Shown here piece by piece: positions 45,790-57,135 of a stretch of 64,000 nucleotides of DNA. The first letter of the stretch is position 1; each line of letters begins with the position of its first letter. Source of the DNA: Pteria penguin (Eukaryota; Mollusca; Bivalvia; Pterioida; Pteriidae); assembly GCA_035048485.1 (NCBI GenBank), contig CM068584.1, positions 60,699,739 through 60,763,738 on the forward strand, read 5' to 3'. The notes under the pieces were generated by a model. That model was given only the letters and a program-made list of their open reading frames with translations. It searched no databases and was not told the origin of the DNA. Both the position numbers and the translations under genes were made by a program.

Positions 45790-48040
45790 CGAGGTATTTC
45801 TTTTCTTACTTTCACTTTGTAAGGACACAGCGCCACCTACAATTTTTTTTATTTAGGTACATGTATCTTCACTATTTTTTGTCCGATTGGAATGAAATTT
45901 TCAGCATTCATTATAGAAAAGGAGATGCAAGATTTTATGTCACTCCCTCAATTTCGTAGCTCTACACCGAAAAAGTTTACCTTGACCCGATTGCTTTCAG
46001 TTCAAAAAAAATATCTCAATTTCAGATTTTATAATGTAGGATGAAAGATTTCAACGCCCTGATTAGCAATGTGAAAATTTTTTAAAATCGGACCACAAAT
46101 AAAGTCACAATGAGCGTGGGGAAATTCGCTATGACGTCATCAAAGCTAATTAATTATTCATACGCTAATATCCCTTACTAAATGAGATATCGGCATGAAA
46201 TTTTATATTTAAACATGTTTCCACATTCTTAATCGAACTCTAGAATGAAAATGGCATGCTGGAATATTTTTGAAATTATTGGAAATTTTCGAATCAAATC
46301 TTTGGCAAGGTCTAGCGACTTTATTTGCAGTCAGATTTTGATTGGGTTTCGTCCATTCGATAGAGCGTTCAAATACCTACTAGTAGAGTGTTCTCAGATT
46401 TTCGCTAACTTTTACGGTTTTCGAGTTATTTACGTTTGAACACGACAACCCCCCTTTAAAGCGATGTTTGTGACGTCATCAACACTCATTTGTTTTCGCC
46501 TATTGCTCGCTTATTGAGGAAGATAGAGGTGTGAAATTTGGTAGCATGATAGACACTGAGAATATCTACCGACTGACAAGAGGAATTTGGCATGGAGCCA
46601 AATTCCTGAAAATGACGTCATACTTTGTAAATGACGTCATATCTCCCTTATTTTTCATCGGATCGAGGCGGGGACGGTTGGAATCGATTCTGCGTGAAAA
46701 AGTAAAATTGGAAGTAAAAGCAACAGAATTTCGATATCTCTTACCGTTTTCGAGATATTTGCGGTCAAAGTTCACGGTTTCACCATTCCTGAAAACACAT
46801 TTTTCAAATTCAGGAAGCTGTGTTTCGCTTATTGAGGAAGGTAGAGGTGTGAAATTTGGTAGCATTATAGAGATTGAGAATATCTACCGACTGACAAGAG
46901 GAATTTGGCATTGAGCCAAATTCCTGAAAATGACGTCATACTTTGTAAATGACGTCATATCTCCCTTATTTATCATCGGATCGAATCGGGGATGGTTGGA
47001 ATCGATTCTGCGTGAAAAATTAAAACGGGCAATTATGCCAACAGAATTTCGTTATCTTTCACCGTTATCGAGATATTTGCGGTCAAAGTTGACGGTTTCA
47101 CCATTCCTGAAAATACACTTTTCAACTCAGCTGTGTTTCCCTTATTTAAAAAGCTAGAGGTGTGAAAAGTGGTAGGATGATAGATAATGAGAATATTTAC
47201 CAACTGACAAGAGGGATTTGGCATGGTGCCAAATTCCTGAAAATGGCGTCATACTTTGTAAATTACGTCATATCTCCCTTATTTATCATCGAATCGATTC
47301 TGCGTGAAAAAGTAAAATGGGAGTAAAAAGCAACAGAATTTCGATATCTCTTACCGTTTTCGAGATATTTGCGGTCAAAGTTCACGGTTTCACCATTCCT
47401 GAAAACACACTTTTCAACTTCAGGAAGCTGTGTTTCGCTTATTGAGGAAGTTAGGGGTGTGAAATTTGGTAGCATGATAGATAATGAGAATATCTACCGA
47501 CTGACATGAGGAATATGGCATGGAGCCAAATTCCTGAAAATGACGTCATACTTTGTAAATTACGTCATATCTCCCTTATTTATCATCGGATCGAATCGGG
47601 GATGGTTGGAATCGATTCTGCGTGAAAAAGTTAAGTGGAAGTTAAATGCAACAGAATTTCGATATCTCTTACCGTTTTCGAGATATTTGCGGTCAAAGTT
47701 CACGGTTTCACCATTCCTTAAAACACACTTTTCAACTTCAGGAAGCTGTGTTTCGCTTATTGAGGAAGTTAGGGTGTGAAATTTGGTAGCATGATAGAGA
47801 CTGAGGATATCTACAGACTGACAAGAGGAACTTGGCATGGAGCCAAATTCCTGAAAATGACGTCATACTTTGTAAATGACGTCATATCTCCCTTATTTAT
47901 CATCGGATCGAATCGGGGATGGTTGGAATCGATTCTGCGTGAAAATTTAACCTCCTACTTGATACCAACATAATTTCGATATCTCTTACCGTTTTCGAGA
48001 TATTTGCCGTCAAAATTCACTGTCTTAACCTTTTCATCCG
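45790..48040 (+). repeat. CRE-rich satellite block B (arm plus five units)
   Basis: Same order as block A2: the 690-bp arm (CACAGCGCCACCTACAATTT to GACAACCCCCCTTTAAAG), then five units of 297-319 bp marked at about 46527, 46846, 47158, 47455 and 47774. The last unit is cut before the terminal motif. Paired TGACGTCA motifs are conserved in most units. Confidence 0.9.
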
Positions 48041-48127
48041 AGTCTCGTGAAACCTTCTTGTTGGCTTGCCAACAAGGTCAGCTCTAGTTATCGTTATTAT
48101 TGTTACTCTATTGACTAAGAAAAAGGG

Positions 48128-48250
48128 ATAGACTTGGTTAAGCACTTAGCTTGCGGTGCAGACGACCAGGGTTTGATTCCAGGATTGTGTCACTATGTTT
48201 AAGAGGTTGATAACCTCCTACTTCCATGTCGCAATCAATCAATAATATTA
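48128..48250 (+). mobile_element. tRNA-headed SINE, family B, tail-deleted
   Basis: GGTTAAGCACTTAGCTTGCG and GGGTTTGATTCCAGG (box B) plus the CTATGTTTAAGAGGTTG body match 19161-19330. The 3' hairpin is missing: the sequence jumps from CCATGTCGC to AATCAATCAATAA. Confidence 0.75.
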
Positions 48251-48252
48251 AA

Positions 48253-48300
48253 CATTGGCGGATTTAGAGGGGGCGTGGGGGGCGCACGCCCCCCCCCTTC
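48253..48300 (+). repeat. putative hAT left terminal repeat
   Basis: CATTGGCGGATTTAG followed by a G-rich then C-rich palindromic stretch (GGGGCGTGGGGGGCGC, then CACGCCCC). The preceding 8 bp, ATATTAAA, would be the target duplication to look for at the right end. Confidence 0.5.
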
Positions 48301-48310
48301 TAAACCTAAA

Positions 48311-48361
48311 AGAGAGAGAGAGAGAGAGGAAAAGAGAAAGAGGGAGGGTGAAAAGAGAGAA
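48311..48361. repeat. (GA)n-rich tract
   Basis: AGAGAGAGAGAGAGAGAG with interruptions; purine-only stretch. Confidence 0.85.
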
Positions 48362-48491
48362 AGATTCTGTGTGTCATCTAAACCTCTCCGGATCTTTCAT
48401 ATCGAATACTATTTTAGTATTTACATAGCATTTCCCGGTACCCGGTGGCTGTGTAAGCGGGCGCGGGCTTAATATGTAATTATCCACAACA

Positions 48492-48565
48492 ATGACATCA
48501 CAACTTCAAACGAAGCGTAGAAAAATGCAGGGTCGATTGGACCTTTTTTTCAACCCAACAAGAAG
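48492..48565 (+). CDS. hAT gene, exon 1
   Basis: ATG, then TSQLQTKRRKMQGRLDLFFN and PTR, with a donor AG|GTACGT (phase 2). A short basic leader followed by LDLFFNP resembles the N-termini of ZMYM1-like hAT transposases (K/R-rich, then a ..SFF.. motif). The two leftover bases join in frame to the acceptor at 50133. Confidence 0.55.
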
Positions 48566-49300
48566 GTACGTAGGATTGTAAAACTTATAACCATACAGTT
48601 ACAATATATGCAATAACATGCATGCATGCATAGCCTACGCGGACACGGTAGATTGTTTACATATCAGCCTTTAGCATTATCACTTATGCGGCAGTGAATC
48701 ATGTGTCATCTATCAGTAGGCAGCATGATGCCATCAGTCATTTAGATTCTAAGCGTTTGGATTCTAATCTCAAACTGATTTTAATCGTATGCACGTATTT
48801 CCTTTTTTCTTGGGGAGGGGGTAAATGGAGGAATCGAGTGATGAATTCTATGAGTTTAGTGTATGTATGAATTGTGCAAAATTTTTAAGGGGGGGGGGGG
48901 GGCACTAGGTGTGACCGTGGTCAAAGCGACCGCGGTAATGTAATGTAATGTTCGGAAAAATTGATACGCTTATGTCTTCCTTGTTGGTTTTATGCCAGTC
49001 TCCGTTCTATGAAAAAGATTTGAATTAAACCTTTACTGAATAAGTTAATTTTAAATACCAGAATAGATACGAAAATTTCATGTCTGTTATGGTATTAAAA
49101 ATTTTCTTATTCAGTATAAGTTTAAGGCGTAATAAATTGTTGTTACTCAAATTGTGTACTCTCAACGTGTACTGGTTCCCAAAATATCGTATAGTTTAAA
49201 ACTACGTCGTACCAATATTAATATGTTTAGGCCCATTTACAAATCGACCGTTCTCTATTTTAATTACTTCACCCTTCAACGAAGAAACTAATAGCCTATA

Positions 49301-49752
49301 GGGTCGGCAAGTCTCGCGCGGAATTCCGTGATTGGTTCTGGAATTAGTGTGGAAGAAAACCGTTTCCGGGTTCATGAAACTCCACCCGCTATTATGCAAA
49401 TGCCTTTAACTGAGTTTAATAATGATTTATTAAAGTATTAGATGACTGAATGTTGGTATGCTTCTTTATATTACATATTTAAAACAATTTATACCTCTCA
49501 AAATGTCTGGAAATGCAGTTTGGCCAATATCCATATCTGTAAGTACATCGATTTTCGTCCGAATTTTATCCAATCTTTGACACAAAATATCAAGTTTGAC
49601 TATTTATTGCTATAAAATGATATTTATAAGCATTGGAATATCTATTACATTCATTTATTAGTCAGTCTCTTCATCCAAGCCCTTGTTCGAAGTACCCAAA
49701 ATCAGCTTTTCTCGTGAATTCTCGCAGGTCACGTGACGAGACTTGCCGACCC
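49301..49752. mobile_element. 452-bp MITE with 16-bp terminal inverted repeats
   Basis: GGGTCGGCAAGTCTCG at 49301-49316 and its exact inverse at 49737-49752, flanked on both sides by TA (49299-49300 and 49753-49754). A TA duplication fits a Tc1/mariner-type non-autonomous element. It lies in intron 1 of the hAT gene and has no coding capacity. Confidence 0.8.
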
Positions 49753-50133
49753 TATTGCACATCCGGACGGACACAGTGTAGTGTACGACTTTGCTTCCGT
49801 TCTAAGGTCGCACGCAAACGAAGATGATCAAATGTAGCAATGACGAATTCCGTCTTTTTGAGGTATTTTAATTTCATGATTCCTACACTGGTCACTCAAG
49901 GTATCATTTCCGGCGATTTATGTTCGTATATTTACATGTTACTGACATATAAACTATGAAGAATTACAGATCATGTTCGGCTTTCGATTTTGTTTACCGA
50001 TTTTGCTAGAATTGCTTCCCTGACCTGCAGATTTTTATATCGTTTTCGCACGGGGAGGGGGACACAAATTGACACTCAGAACGCTTGCCTCAAACGAACT
50101 GATTTCTAAAGCAATTATGTTTTCCACATTTAG

Positions 50134-50761
50134 GTTAGTATGCAGAGGCACCAAACACCAAGGTCAAATAGTTCATGGAGGCAGTCAATGTTGCTGTATA
50201 GCTTTCACCTTTCTAACTGCTGATTCAATTCCCTCAACATCGAATGAAGTTGATGACATATTGGCAAGAGGGACTACTCTGTATGACTATCAAACACAAT
50301 GTGCTGAAGGAGGATATATGCTGGTTACAGAACTATTAGGATCAATCAGAACAGACGACAGAACGGTCAACGTTTCACTTGGAGATCCAAGATGTGGTCT
50401 TATTGCTCAGAAATGTGACAACAAAGATAATCATACATACAACTTACAGTCGGCTCTAAAACAAACATTTGCTGAAACAGAAACAGCTTTCCTTACAGTC
50501 GGTAATTCACCTGGTTCAACTATTGGGATAAGGTCATTTGAGGGAAAATACTTCGTGATGGATTCTCACAGTCGTAATGATCAGGGTCTGTGTGTTCCCG
50601 ATGGAAAAGCAGTTGTGATAAAAACGTCATCTTTACCAGCGTTAACCGAGTACATAACAGATATGGCGAATTCATTATCCTTATTACCAAACGTACAGTT
50701 TGAAGTTACTTGTGCTCATTTTGAGATTGGAGCAGACCACCAATCTTGCGAGATGCCTGCC
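50134..50761 (+). pseudogene. hAT gene exon 2, 5' part: C76/OTU-like cysteine-protease domain
   Basis: After the acceptor TTTTCCACATTTAG the frame is open for 209 codons. RGTKHQGQIVHGGSQCCCIA holds the likely nucleophile Cys. LARGTTLYDYQTQCAEGGYM and LVTELLG follow, then AFLTVGNSPGSTIGIRSFEG and VMDSHSRNDQG with the Asp/His pair, and DGKAVVIKTSSLPALTEYI. This layout (G.QC....A, .RG..LY......GY.LV.EL, F.VFDSHSR) fits the herpesvirus-tegument-type deubiquitinase fold (C76/OTU-like) found in animal mobile elements. The frame stops in inserted DNA (TAA at 50783-50785). It continues in the same frame after the transposon, at 61287, into the transposase. Confidence 0.65.
50756..50761 (+). repeat. 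6-bp target duplication, left copy
   Basis: CCTGCC directly before the terminal repeat TATGGAACG; it matches 61281-61286. It codes Pro-Ala in the interrupted gene. Confidence 0.88.
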
Positions 50762-50855
50762 TATGGAACGCCACAGCTGCCTTAAGTCCAAGTGCTTATG
50801 ATATGAGGTGTTTTTTTGCAATATGTATATATATATATTCTCTTTTCGTGAGGTG
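50762..50855 (+). repeat. left terminal inverted repeat
   Basis: The first 63 bases match the reverse complement of 61218-61280 with four substitutions and a 2-base T-run difference (TATGGAACGCCACAGCTGCC against TATGGAACGCCATAGCTGCC). Similarity fades over the next 30 bp (TCTCTTTTCGTGA against TATCTTTTCATGA). Confidence 0.9.
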
Positions 50856-51221
50856 GTGTCTTTATGGTAAGAGATGGTGGTGCCTGTATATTGGGTTGTT
50901 AAACTTTAGAGGGGATCATTAAATTGGTTTTTGAAGTGGTATACCATTTTAATTAATTGATAAAGACATTATATCAGATGTATGTGTTGTAACATGAAGT
51001 GGATACATCGTGATTATATGTCGAATTTTCATTATATTAGGTGTAAACAGTATAGAAACTCGTTGTAAATAATTATATTAATAGGTAGTAATATTTCATG
51101 CACTAGTTCTAAATAATACGCAATGGTCGAAACGTGAAATTTGATACTTTAAGCATTATGTGGAGTGATCGTGAGATCACTTGCTTTGCTTTTGTGCTTA
51201 TATTGGATGGAAAAAGCATCA
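50856..51221. other. left subterminal spacer
   Basis: AT-rich, no gene. Lies between the terminal repeat and the 21-bp array. Confidence 0.5.
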
Positions 51222-51560
51222 CAAGAAATGATTTTGTCATTATGTATGATGGTCTTATCATTAAATCAGACTGTACCGCCATTGTGTCAAGTGGTTATGT
51301 CATTACATGATGTGGTTATGTCACGATATGATGTGGTTATGTCATTACATGATGTGGTTATGTCATGATATGATGTGGTTATGTCATTACATGGTGTGGT
51401 TATGCCATTACATGATGTGGTTATGTCATGATATGATGTGGTTATGTCATTACATAATGTGGTTATGTCATGATATGATGTGGTTATGCCATTACATGAT
51501 GTGGTTATGTCATTACATGATGTGGTAATGTCATCTTATGATATGCTTATGTCATTAAAC
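51222..51560 (+). repeat. left subterminal array, 21-bp unit, about 13 good units
   Basis: The unit contains GATGTGGTTATGTCATTAC, alternating with a GTCATGATAT variant; the left edge is degraded (TCATTATGTATGATGGTC). Because 21 is a multiple of 3 and the unit lacks stops, long false frames rich in DVVMSLH or MMWLCHY arise. The array ends about 425 bp before the HECT gene start. Confidence 0.92.
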
Positions 51561-51985
51561 CATGTTGTTAATTATGAATATGATTTATATTTTGTTGACT
51601 ATGACTTGTTGTGCACATTTCATGTTATGTGGTCGTTTCATCATGATGATGACGTGCATTCGGAAATTTTTGATTTTACCTAAAGGTCTACTGTTCAATC
51701 GGAAAACTTCCGATCTCTTTGGATACAAGGAACTACCGAAATGGTCACATTGTTTACTAGAGAACTTAATGTAAAAGCAAAAATTTGTGCGAAGACACCA
51801 AATATCTTAATTACCACGATTCCATATACTAGGTTCCTCATATATTATTCTTATGAATACATAAAGTTAAAATGACTTTGATTTATAGCTTTTAATGGCC
51901 TTTAGGCAGCTTCAAGTCTCTTCAGTTTTATCAGGGTCTTTCAGATGTTTTTGGTATTTCCTAGTACCATATCTAAAAGCTTAAA

Positions 51986-54900
51986 ATGGCGGCGCACACG
52001 GAGATAGATAATGTTCTAAAAGAAATAGATTTACATGCATTGTCAGCTCGTTTTAGAGCTGAAAAAGTAGACATTTACAACGTTCTAAGTTTGAGTGATC
52101 AAGACCTCAATCGTATTGGTGTATCGACAATCGGGGATCGGATTAGATTAAGAGAAAGGGTTTCAGAGTGGAAGCGTGAGACATCTCGTGCCGAAAGCCT
52201 TGATGGACTGGAAAACGGTAGGCCTAATATTGGAGCATTAGACATGATCAGGCAACAAAGAAACGCATTATTTTCTCGACCAAGGAAGAGAACGAGTAAC
52301 TCTAACAGTAAAAACATATATAATAATTCTTCAACAAAGACCTCGCGCAATTCCAGAAGTTGGACAGTGTCAGTGTTTTGCCTATCTGATAAGGACACCT
52401 GTAAAGTGCCTACCGCAGAGGAAAAAGAGACATTATATAAAGCGGGTTTAGGACTTAAGAAAATAAAATTAGATATGTGTGATGGAGTTTCAGAGGTAAT
52501 GGAAAAGGTTGCATCTGATGAGAAAGATGAAAACGGTGATATAATTGGATTCCCAAAATTAAAGAATTGTGGAGGTTACGAATTCTTAAAATGCCAGTCA
52601 AACAATAGAATGCTGACATTAGTAAATTGTGAATGGACTGTGAAGAGTCTGAAATCGTGCATAGGTCCACAGGCAAAACTTTTTATAAGACCTATTCAGC
52701 TAAACTTATCAACCATGCCAATTGAAAACAGTGTGTCTTCGACACAAACAGTCATCAAAGAGGCTTGTAAGCAATGTGGCGTACAGTTTCCTATAGCTGA
52801 GCTTAGAAAACATTGCATGTTCTGTTTTGAAAATGACCATGATGATATTGAGCAACTTAATGAAGGTGTGTTTGTGTCACCTGATTCAGCACCAATTATC
52901 ATTGAGCAAACACATTTACTGCAGTCACCATTGGAGCAATTACAAGTACCGGTAACAGACCAAGAAATACATGTAGTACCAGTAGTTGATCCAACTGCAA
53001 ACCAAATCAACCACACAGAAAACCAGATAACTGTAGCACAACTTAATGAGACCAGTACCATGGACAGTATCATGGATACTGTTTTAAATGCAATTGATCA
53101 TTGTATCTCTGAACAAATTGAAAATCCTGTTGAGATTCTACGATTATTACAGTCAGTGTTGGTTACAGGAGGAAAGTTGGAAATAGAAGACCCAACACAA
53201 GTGGAGGAAGGCCCTACAAACTTTATCATTGTTGACAGGTCAAACTTATTAGAAACAGCATTTGATGAAATAAAAGATCCGAGTGATTTGAGGTTAACAC
53301 TAGAAGTTCAGTTTTACAATGAGGTAAGTTGTATCTCATCATGTACTTAATGTATAATAATTCCAGGATCTTCTGAGTTTCTGTGCTTTTTGTCATTGAT
53401 TTATTAGAATTTGATCATGGACAAGTGAAAATCAGGGTAGGGCAAGTAATTTGAAAAACTTTTTGACAGCCCATTTGAGGGGGTCCAACACACATGTACA
53501 TTTGGAACTACATGTGCAGTATATGTATGAAAATTGCCAAATAAAGGCTAATTTTGGCAAAAAAAGTAGTGACTTGCTCCTTTTGACCCCTGGCTCATTT
53601 GCCTATGGCTTATCAACTTTTTCAGAGCTACATATATATGCATTTTTGGCCGGATTGCAAAGCAGTTTGAGTCTATAGATACACGTAGGCGATGTCCGTC
53701 TGTCTGCCTGTCAACATTTTAGTTAAAGTTTCTGGTTGAAGCAAAATTTCTGCAACTAAAAGGATTATAAGAGTAATACTTCACACATTATAACTTCCTT
53801 ATGACCACAGACTTTCAAATTATGCCATGACTTTTGACATAGTAACCTTGACCTTGGACTTTGACCCTACTTTCATTTTAAAAACATTTACTTTGGATAT
53901 ATCTTTTGACACAATAGGAATAGGGCTTTGATACATGTACTCTAATCTCTACACATAAGTTCTTTAAAGAGAGTGCTTTCAATTGATACTATGACTCTTG
54001 ACCTTGTGACCTTGACATTGTTTTGAATTTGCTTTGCAATATGTCCATAACATCTTTTGTGGTTTCTTGTTAGTTATATTATGACATGGAAGCAGAATGT
54101 AACCAACCACTTAAACGTCAGTAGCGTAAAGGGCTAAAGGCATCTTCCCAAGGCAAGGTTTGAACTTGCTATGCAATTACAAACCTTGCCTTATACACTC
54201 ATAATTTCTAGAATTGACCCACATTATTCTGATTAATTCCTTCACCATTTATCTTAGGTAGACCAACAGAGAGAATGTTACCTCGTACCTCACCTGCACT
54301 GAAAGCCAAGAGCTTAACCACTGCACCAAATCTGCCCCCAATACACAATTTGGACTAACATTGATTGATTGATTTTTGTTTAACGTCACACCAAGAACAT
54401 TTCATGTATATGGTGACGGCATCTGCCTGATGCAGAGCATACAAATTATGACCTTTGCAACGGACCCACCCGAAGCAGTGAGGGATCTTTAACATGCCAT
54501 GCATACCACGACACGGGGCCTCAGTTTTTACTGTCTTATCCGAAAGACAGAACACCGGCATGACCAGAGTGGGACTCGAACCCCGGCCTCTCGATCAGGA
54601 GTCCAGCGCAATACCACTAGGCCATGACGGCTTCTTGGCTGTAACATGTAAATACATATACAGTACATGATCATATGAGTTACAGTATTTTTATGCCCCC
54701 GCCATTTATGGAATATTTTATATTTAAAGATGGCTGTTGGGGGGCGGGGGGGGGGCATTCATGTTGTACCGACATATTTGTATTTTTTTATTTTGAAAAA
54801 CACAAAATCTGCTAGAGTTATGTTATTGTAAATTTTCTTTCAAAATGATATGCTGCATATTGATTTACTTCAGTGTATCAAATTGAAAATTATGTGTAAC

Positions 54901-57135
54901 TGTTGCTTTGAAATTTTCATGATGTTTATAAACATTTATAAAAATGTTTATAAACATTTAAATGACAATCTACTGATACAGCAATTTAGTATTTTAGGTG
55001 GCTGTTGACTATGGTGGACCACGTAAGGAATTTTTCCGTTTAGTTCTCTCCCGTATCAAGGAAAAGTACTTTGACAATGGTCTGAGGGAGCTCCTGGCTG
55101 AAGATTACGAAATAGTAGGAAAACTATTAAGTACTGGCTTTAAGAAAATGGACCTCATGCCAATTAAATGGGACTCATTAGCTTGCCCATAGCCTAATTA
55201 CTTAGCCAGGGCGCAATCATTTACCAGTGTGGCAACATAGTGTTTAACAAATACATCTTTTGTTTTTAATTTAAGGTTTAAGCATTCTTCAAAATGGCAA
55301 AGTTCCACAATTTCTGGGTGAAGAGATAGAAAATAAAATATTCTCTGCTGATCCATCTTCAGCTTCCATAATGAACCTAAGAGCTGGTTTGGATTCCCTT
55401 GGAATGTATACGGTATGCTTTATCAGATAATAAAAATTATTCCTGTACTTAGGGACTTTAGGTTTCCACCTTCTCAATCTGTCTGCCACACTAGTTTTCC
55501 AGACTTTTCTCCCCTATGCTTACAGATAGCATGTTGAAACCCCATAAGTAGTTACAGATGAAGTTCGAGTTTCATTCTGGTTGACCTACTTTTGGCAGTT
55601 ACAGAACTTAGACTTACATAGTAAGGGGAATATGTATTGCTTCAGCAATACTATCAGAATAATTGTTAATGTAGAATCTGGCATACATCTTGGTTATGCT
55701 CTACAAGTGGAATGCTTACATTATACTTTCAAACATCAAGGAATATGTATCTGCACATATTTTATGCTGTCAGTTGAGTAAGCAATTTGTGCTCAGCGAG
55801 TGATATAGGCTTACTAGGGCTCTCTTGTTTTATATACACACAATTAATAGTTTAGTTCATATACAGTTGTAGTAATGCTGGAATTCCCTGCTTACCAGTA
55901 AATTATTTGACAGTAATGTTTTGTGCAAAATTGACAGTTCTTGAATGATAGATATCATATTATTAATATTTAAATTAAAAGGAAACTTTACAAAATGTAT
56001 GTTCAGTTGAAAATCTTCTTTTGTCTTTCAGGTTGGAATTAAATTGCCTATAATTCGGCATCTACTCCGACCTACTGCCACTAAATTAACAGTGAAATCT
56101 CTTATAAACCTCTTACATCCTGAATTTTCCGAGGAAGGTTCAAATAATAGAAGGAAGGAGAATATTGTCTATTCAGCATTTACCAGATACATTAGATCAG
56201 CTGCAAGTGAGTTCCTTTAAGTATTTGTGTAAATGCTTACAATGTATACAATGTTACTTCACCCATTATCATTAGTGCCCTACTATGGAACAACAAATGA
56301 TTTCAATGTTGTATGTGTATGTTTGTCAACTTTTTAGCTCATCTGAGCCAAAGGCTGAAATGAGTTATTGTCATAGCAATTTGTTCTGCGTCTGTCATCC
56401 GTCGTCGTTAACTTTTCACATTTCCGACTTCTCCGAAACCACAGCGCAGAATATGTCCAAACCTTATCGGAAGTTAGTACTCAATGTCCTCTGCCAAGTT
56501 TGTATCTTTTTTACCTGATTGGTAATCCAAGATGGCCGACATGGGCCCTAATTGATTGACTCAAATTTCGACTTGTCTTTAACTGATTTACAGTTTTCTG
56601 TCAAATCTTGTAGGAAGTAAGTACTCAATGTCCTCAACCAAAACTGTATCCATTGACCAGATCATCATCCAAGATGGCCAACATTTCAAAATTTTATAGA
56701 ATGTGTTGAAAGTATGCAGATTCTTCTCCCAAAGTTGAACAAACGTTTGTGAATGAGCAAATTGTGCTCAGGTGAGCGATATAGGTCCATTTGGGCCTCT
56801 TGTTTTATTGAGAAAACAATTGAATGACATCATAAGAATGTTTTGATACTCATTAAATATTTATATTATTTGTTACAGGTGGGAGAAGTACAATTACATT
56901 AGAGCATATTCTGCAATTTACCACCGGAGCTTGTGAAGAGCCTGTCCTTGGTTTCAATCTACACCCTACACTTGAATTTGTACCCGTCATGAAATCCTTT
57001 ATACCAACTGCTAATACTTGCAGTAATTCACTCAAGCTACCTATACCCTCTGATACTATGCCTTTACTACCTGAACAGGAACTTTTTGAATTGTATGATT
57101 ATGCATTTGCTAATACATTTTATGGTATGTATTAG
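51986..57135 (+). CDS. SAM-UBZ-HECT E3 ubiquitin ligase, five exons, 679 aa (G2E3-like)
   Basis: Exons 51986-53323, 54998-55130, 55276-55412, 56032-56206 and 56879-57135 join in phase (1338+133+137+175+257 nt) into 680 codons with canonical GT-AG borders. Residues 1-65 are a SAM domain (ALSARFRAEKVDIYNVLSLS, GVSTIGDRIRLRERV). Residues 66-125 are basic and low complexity. Residues 130-245 contain a module ending FIRPIQLNL, known from HECT proteins of fish and molluscs. CKQCGVQFPIAELRKHCMFC is a UBZ-like C2HC finger. From about residue 410 the HECT domain runs: FYNEVAVDYGGPRKEFFRL, the GKLLSLSILQNGKVPQFL helix, and the catalytic loop TANTCSNSLKLP with Cys642. HECT ligases pass ubiquitin through this Cys. 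The protein ends FYGMY. The target is unknown. All five exons are intact, unlike the surrounding hAT gene. The start AAAATGGCGG has a good animal context. Confidence 0.9.
53324..54997 (+). other. intron 1 of the SAM-HECT gene
   Basis: Donor GAG|GTAAGT and acceptor GTATTTTAG|GTGGCTG, phase 0. Contains TTGACCTTGTGACCTTGAC-type old repeats (53850-54030), the SINE at 54361-54625 and a TATGCCCCCGCC/GGGGGGCGG hairpin repeat at 54690-54760. Confidence 0.8.
54361..54625 (-). mobile_element. tRNA-headed SINE, family A, full 3' tail
   Basis: Minus strand: head CATGGCCTAGTGGTATTGCG with box B GGTTCGAGTCCC, the body shared with 11546-11790, then the hairpin CGTCACCATATACATGAAAT...GTGACG and an (ATCA)n tail at 54361-54373. 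It inserted into intron 1 of the HECT gene, showing that the element has aged in the genome or carried the SINE along. Confidence 0.88.
55760..55840 (+). mobile_element. terminal fragment of a GCTCAGGTGAGC-type repeat, intron 3
   Basis: TTGTGCTCAGCGAGTGATAT and AGGGCTCTCTTGTTTTA match the right end of the repeat at 56333-56815; the rest is missing. Confidence 0.55.
56333..56815 (+). mobile_element. non-autonomous repeat with GCTCA.CTGAGC ends, intron 4
   Basis: Starts TTTAGCTCATCTGAGCCAAA and ends GTGCTCAGGTGAGCGATATA followed by GGGCCTCTTGTTTTA. The ends are imperfect inverted repeats (12 bp, one mismatch). The internal GTCATCCGTCGTCGTTAACT segment is one I associate with a repeat very common in bivalve introns. 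Confidence 0.65.

Noticed and set aside
51165..51683. Long plus-strand frames rich in DVVMSLH / MMWLCHY
   Set aside because: Produced by a stop-free 21-bp tandem repeat; the translation merely repeats the unit and has no start context or domain.
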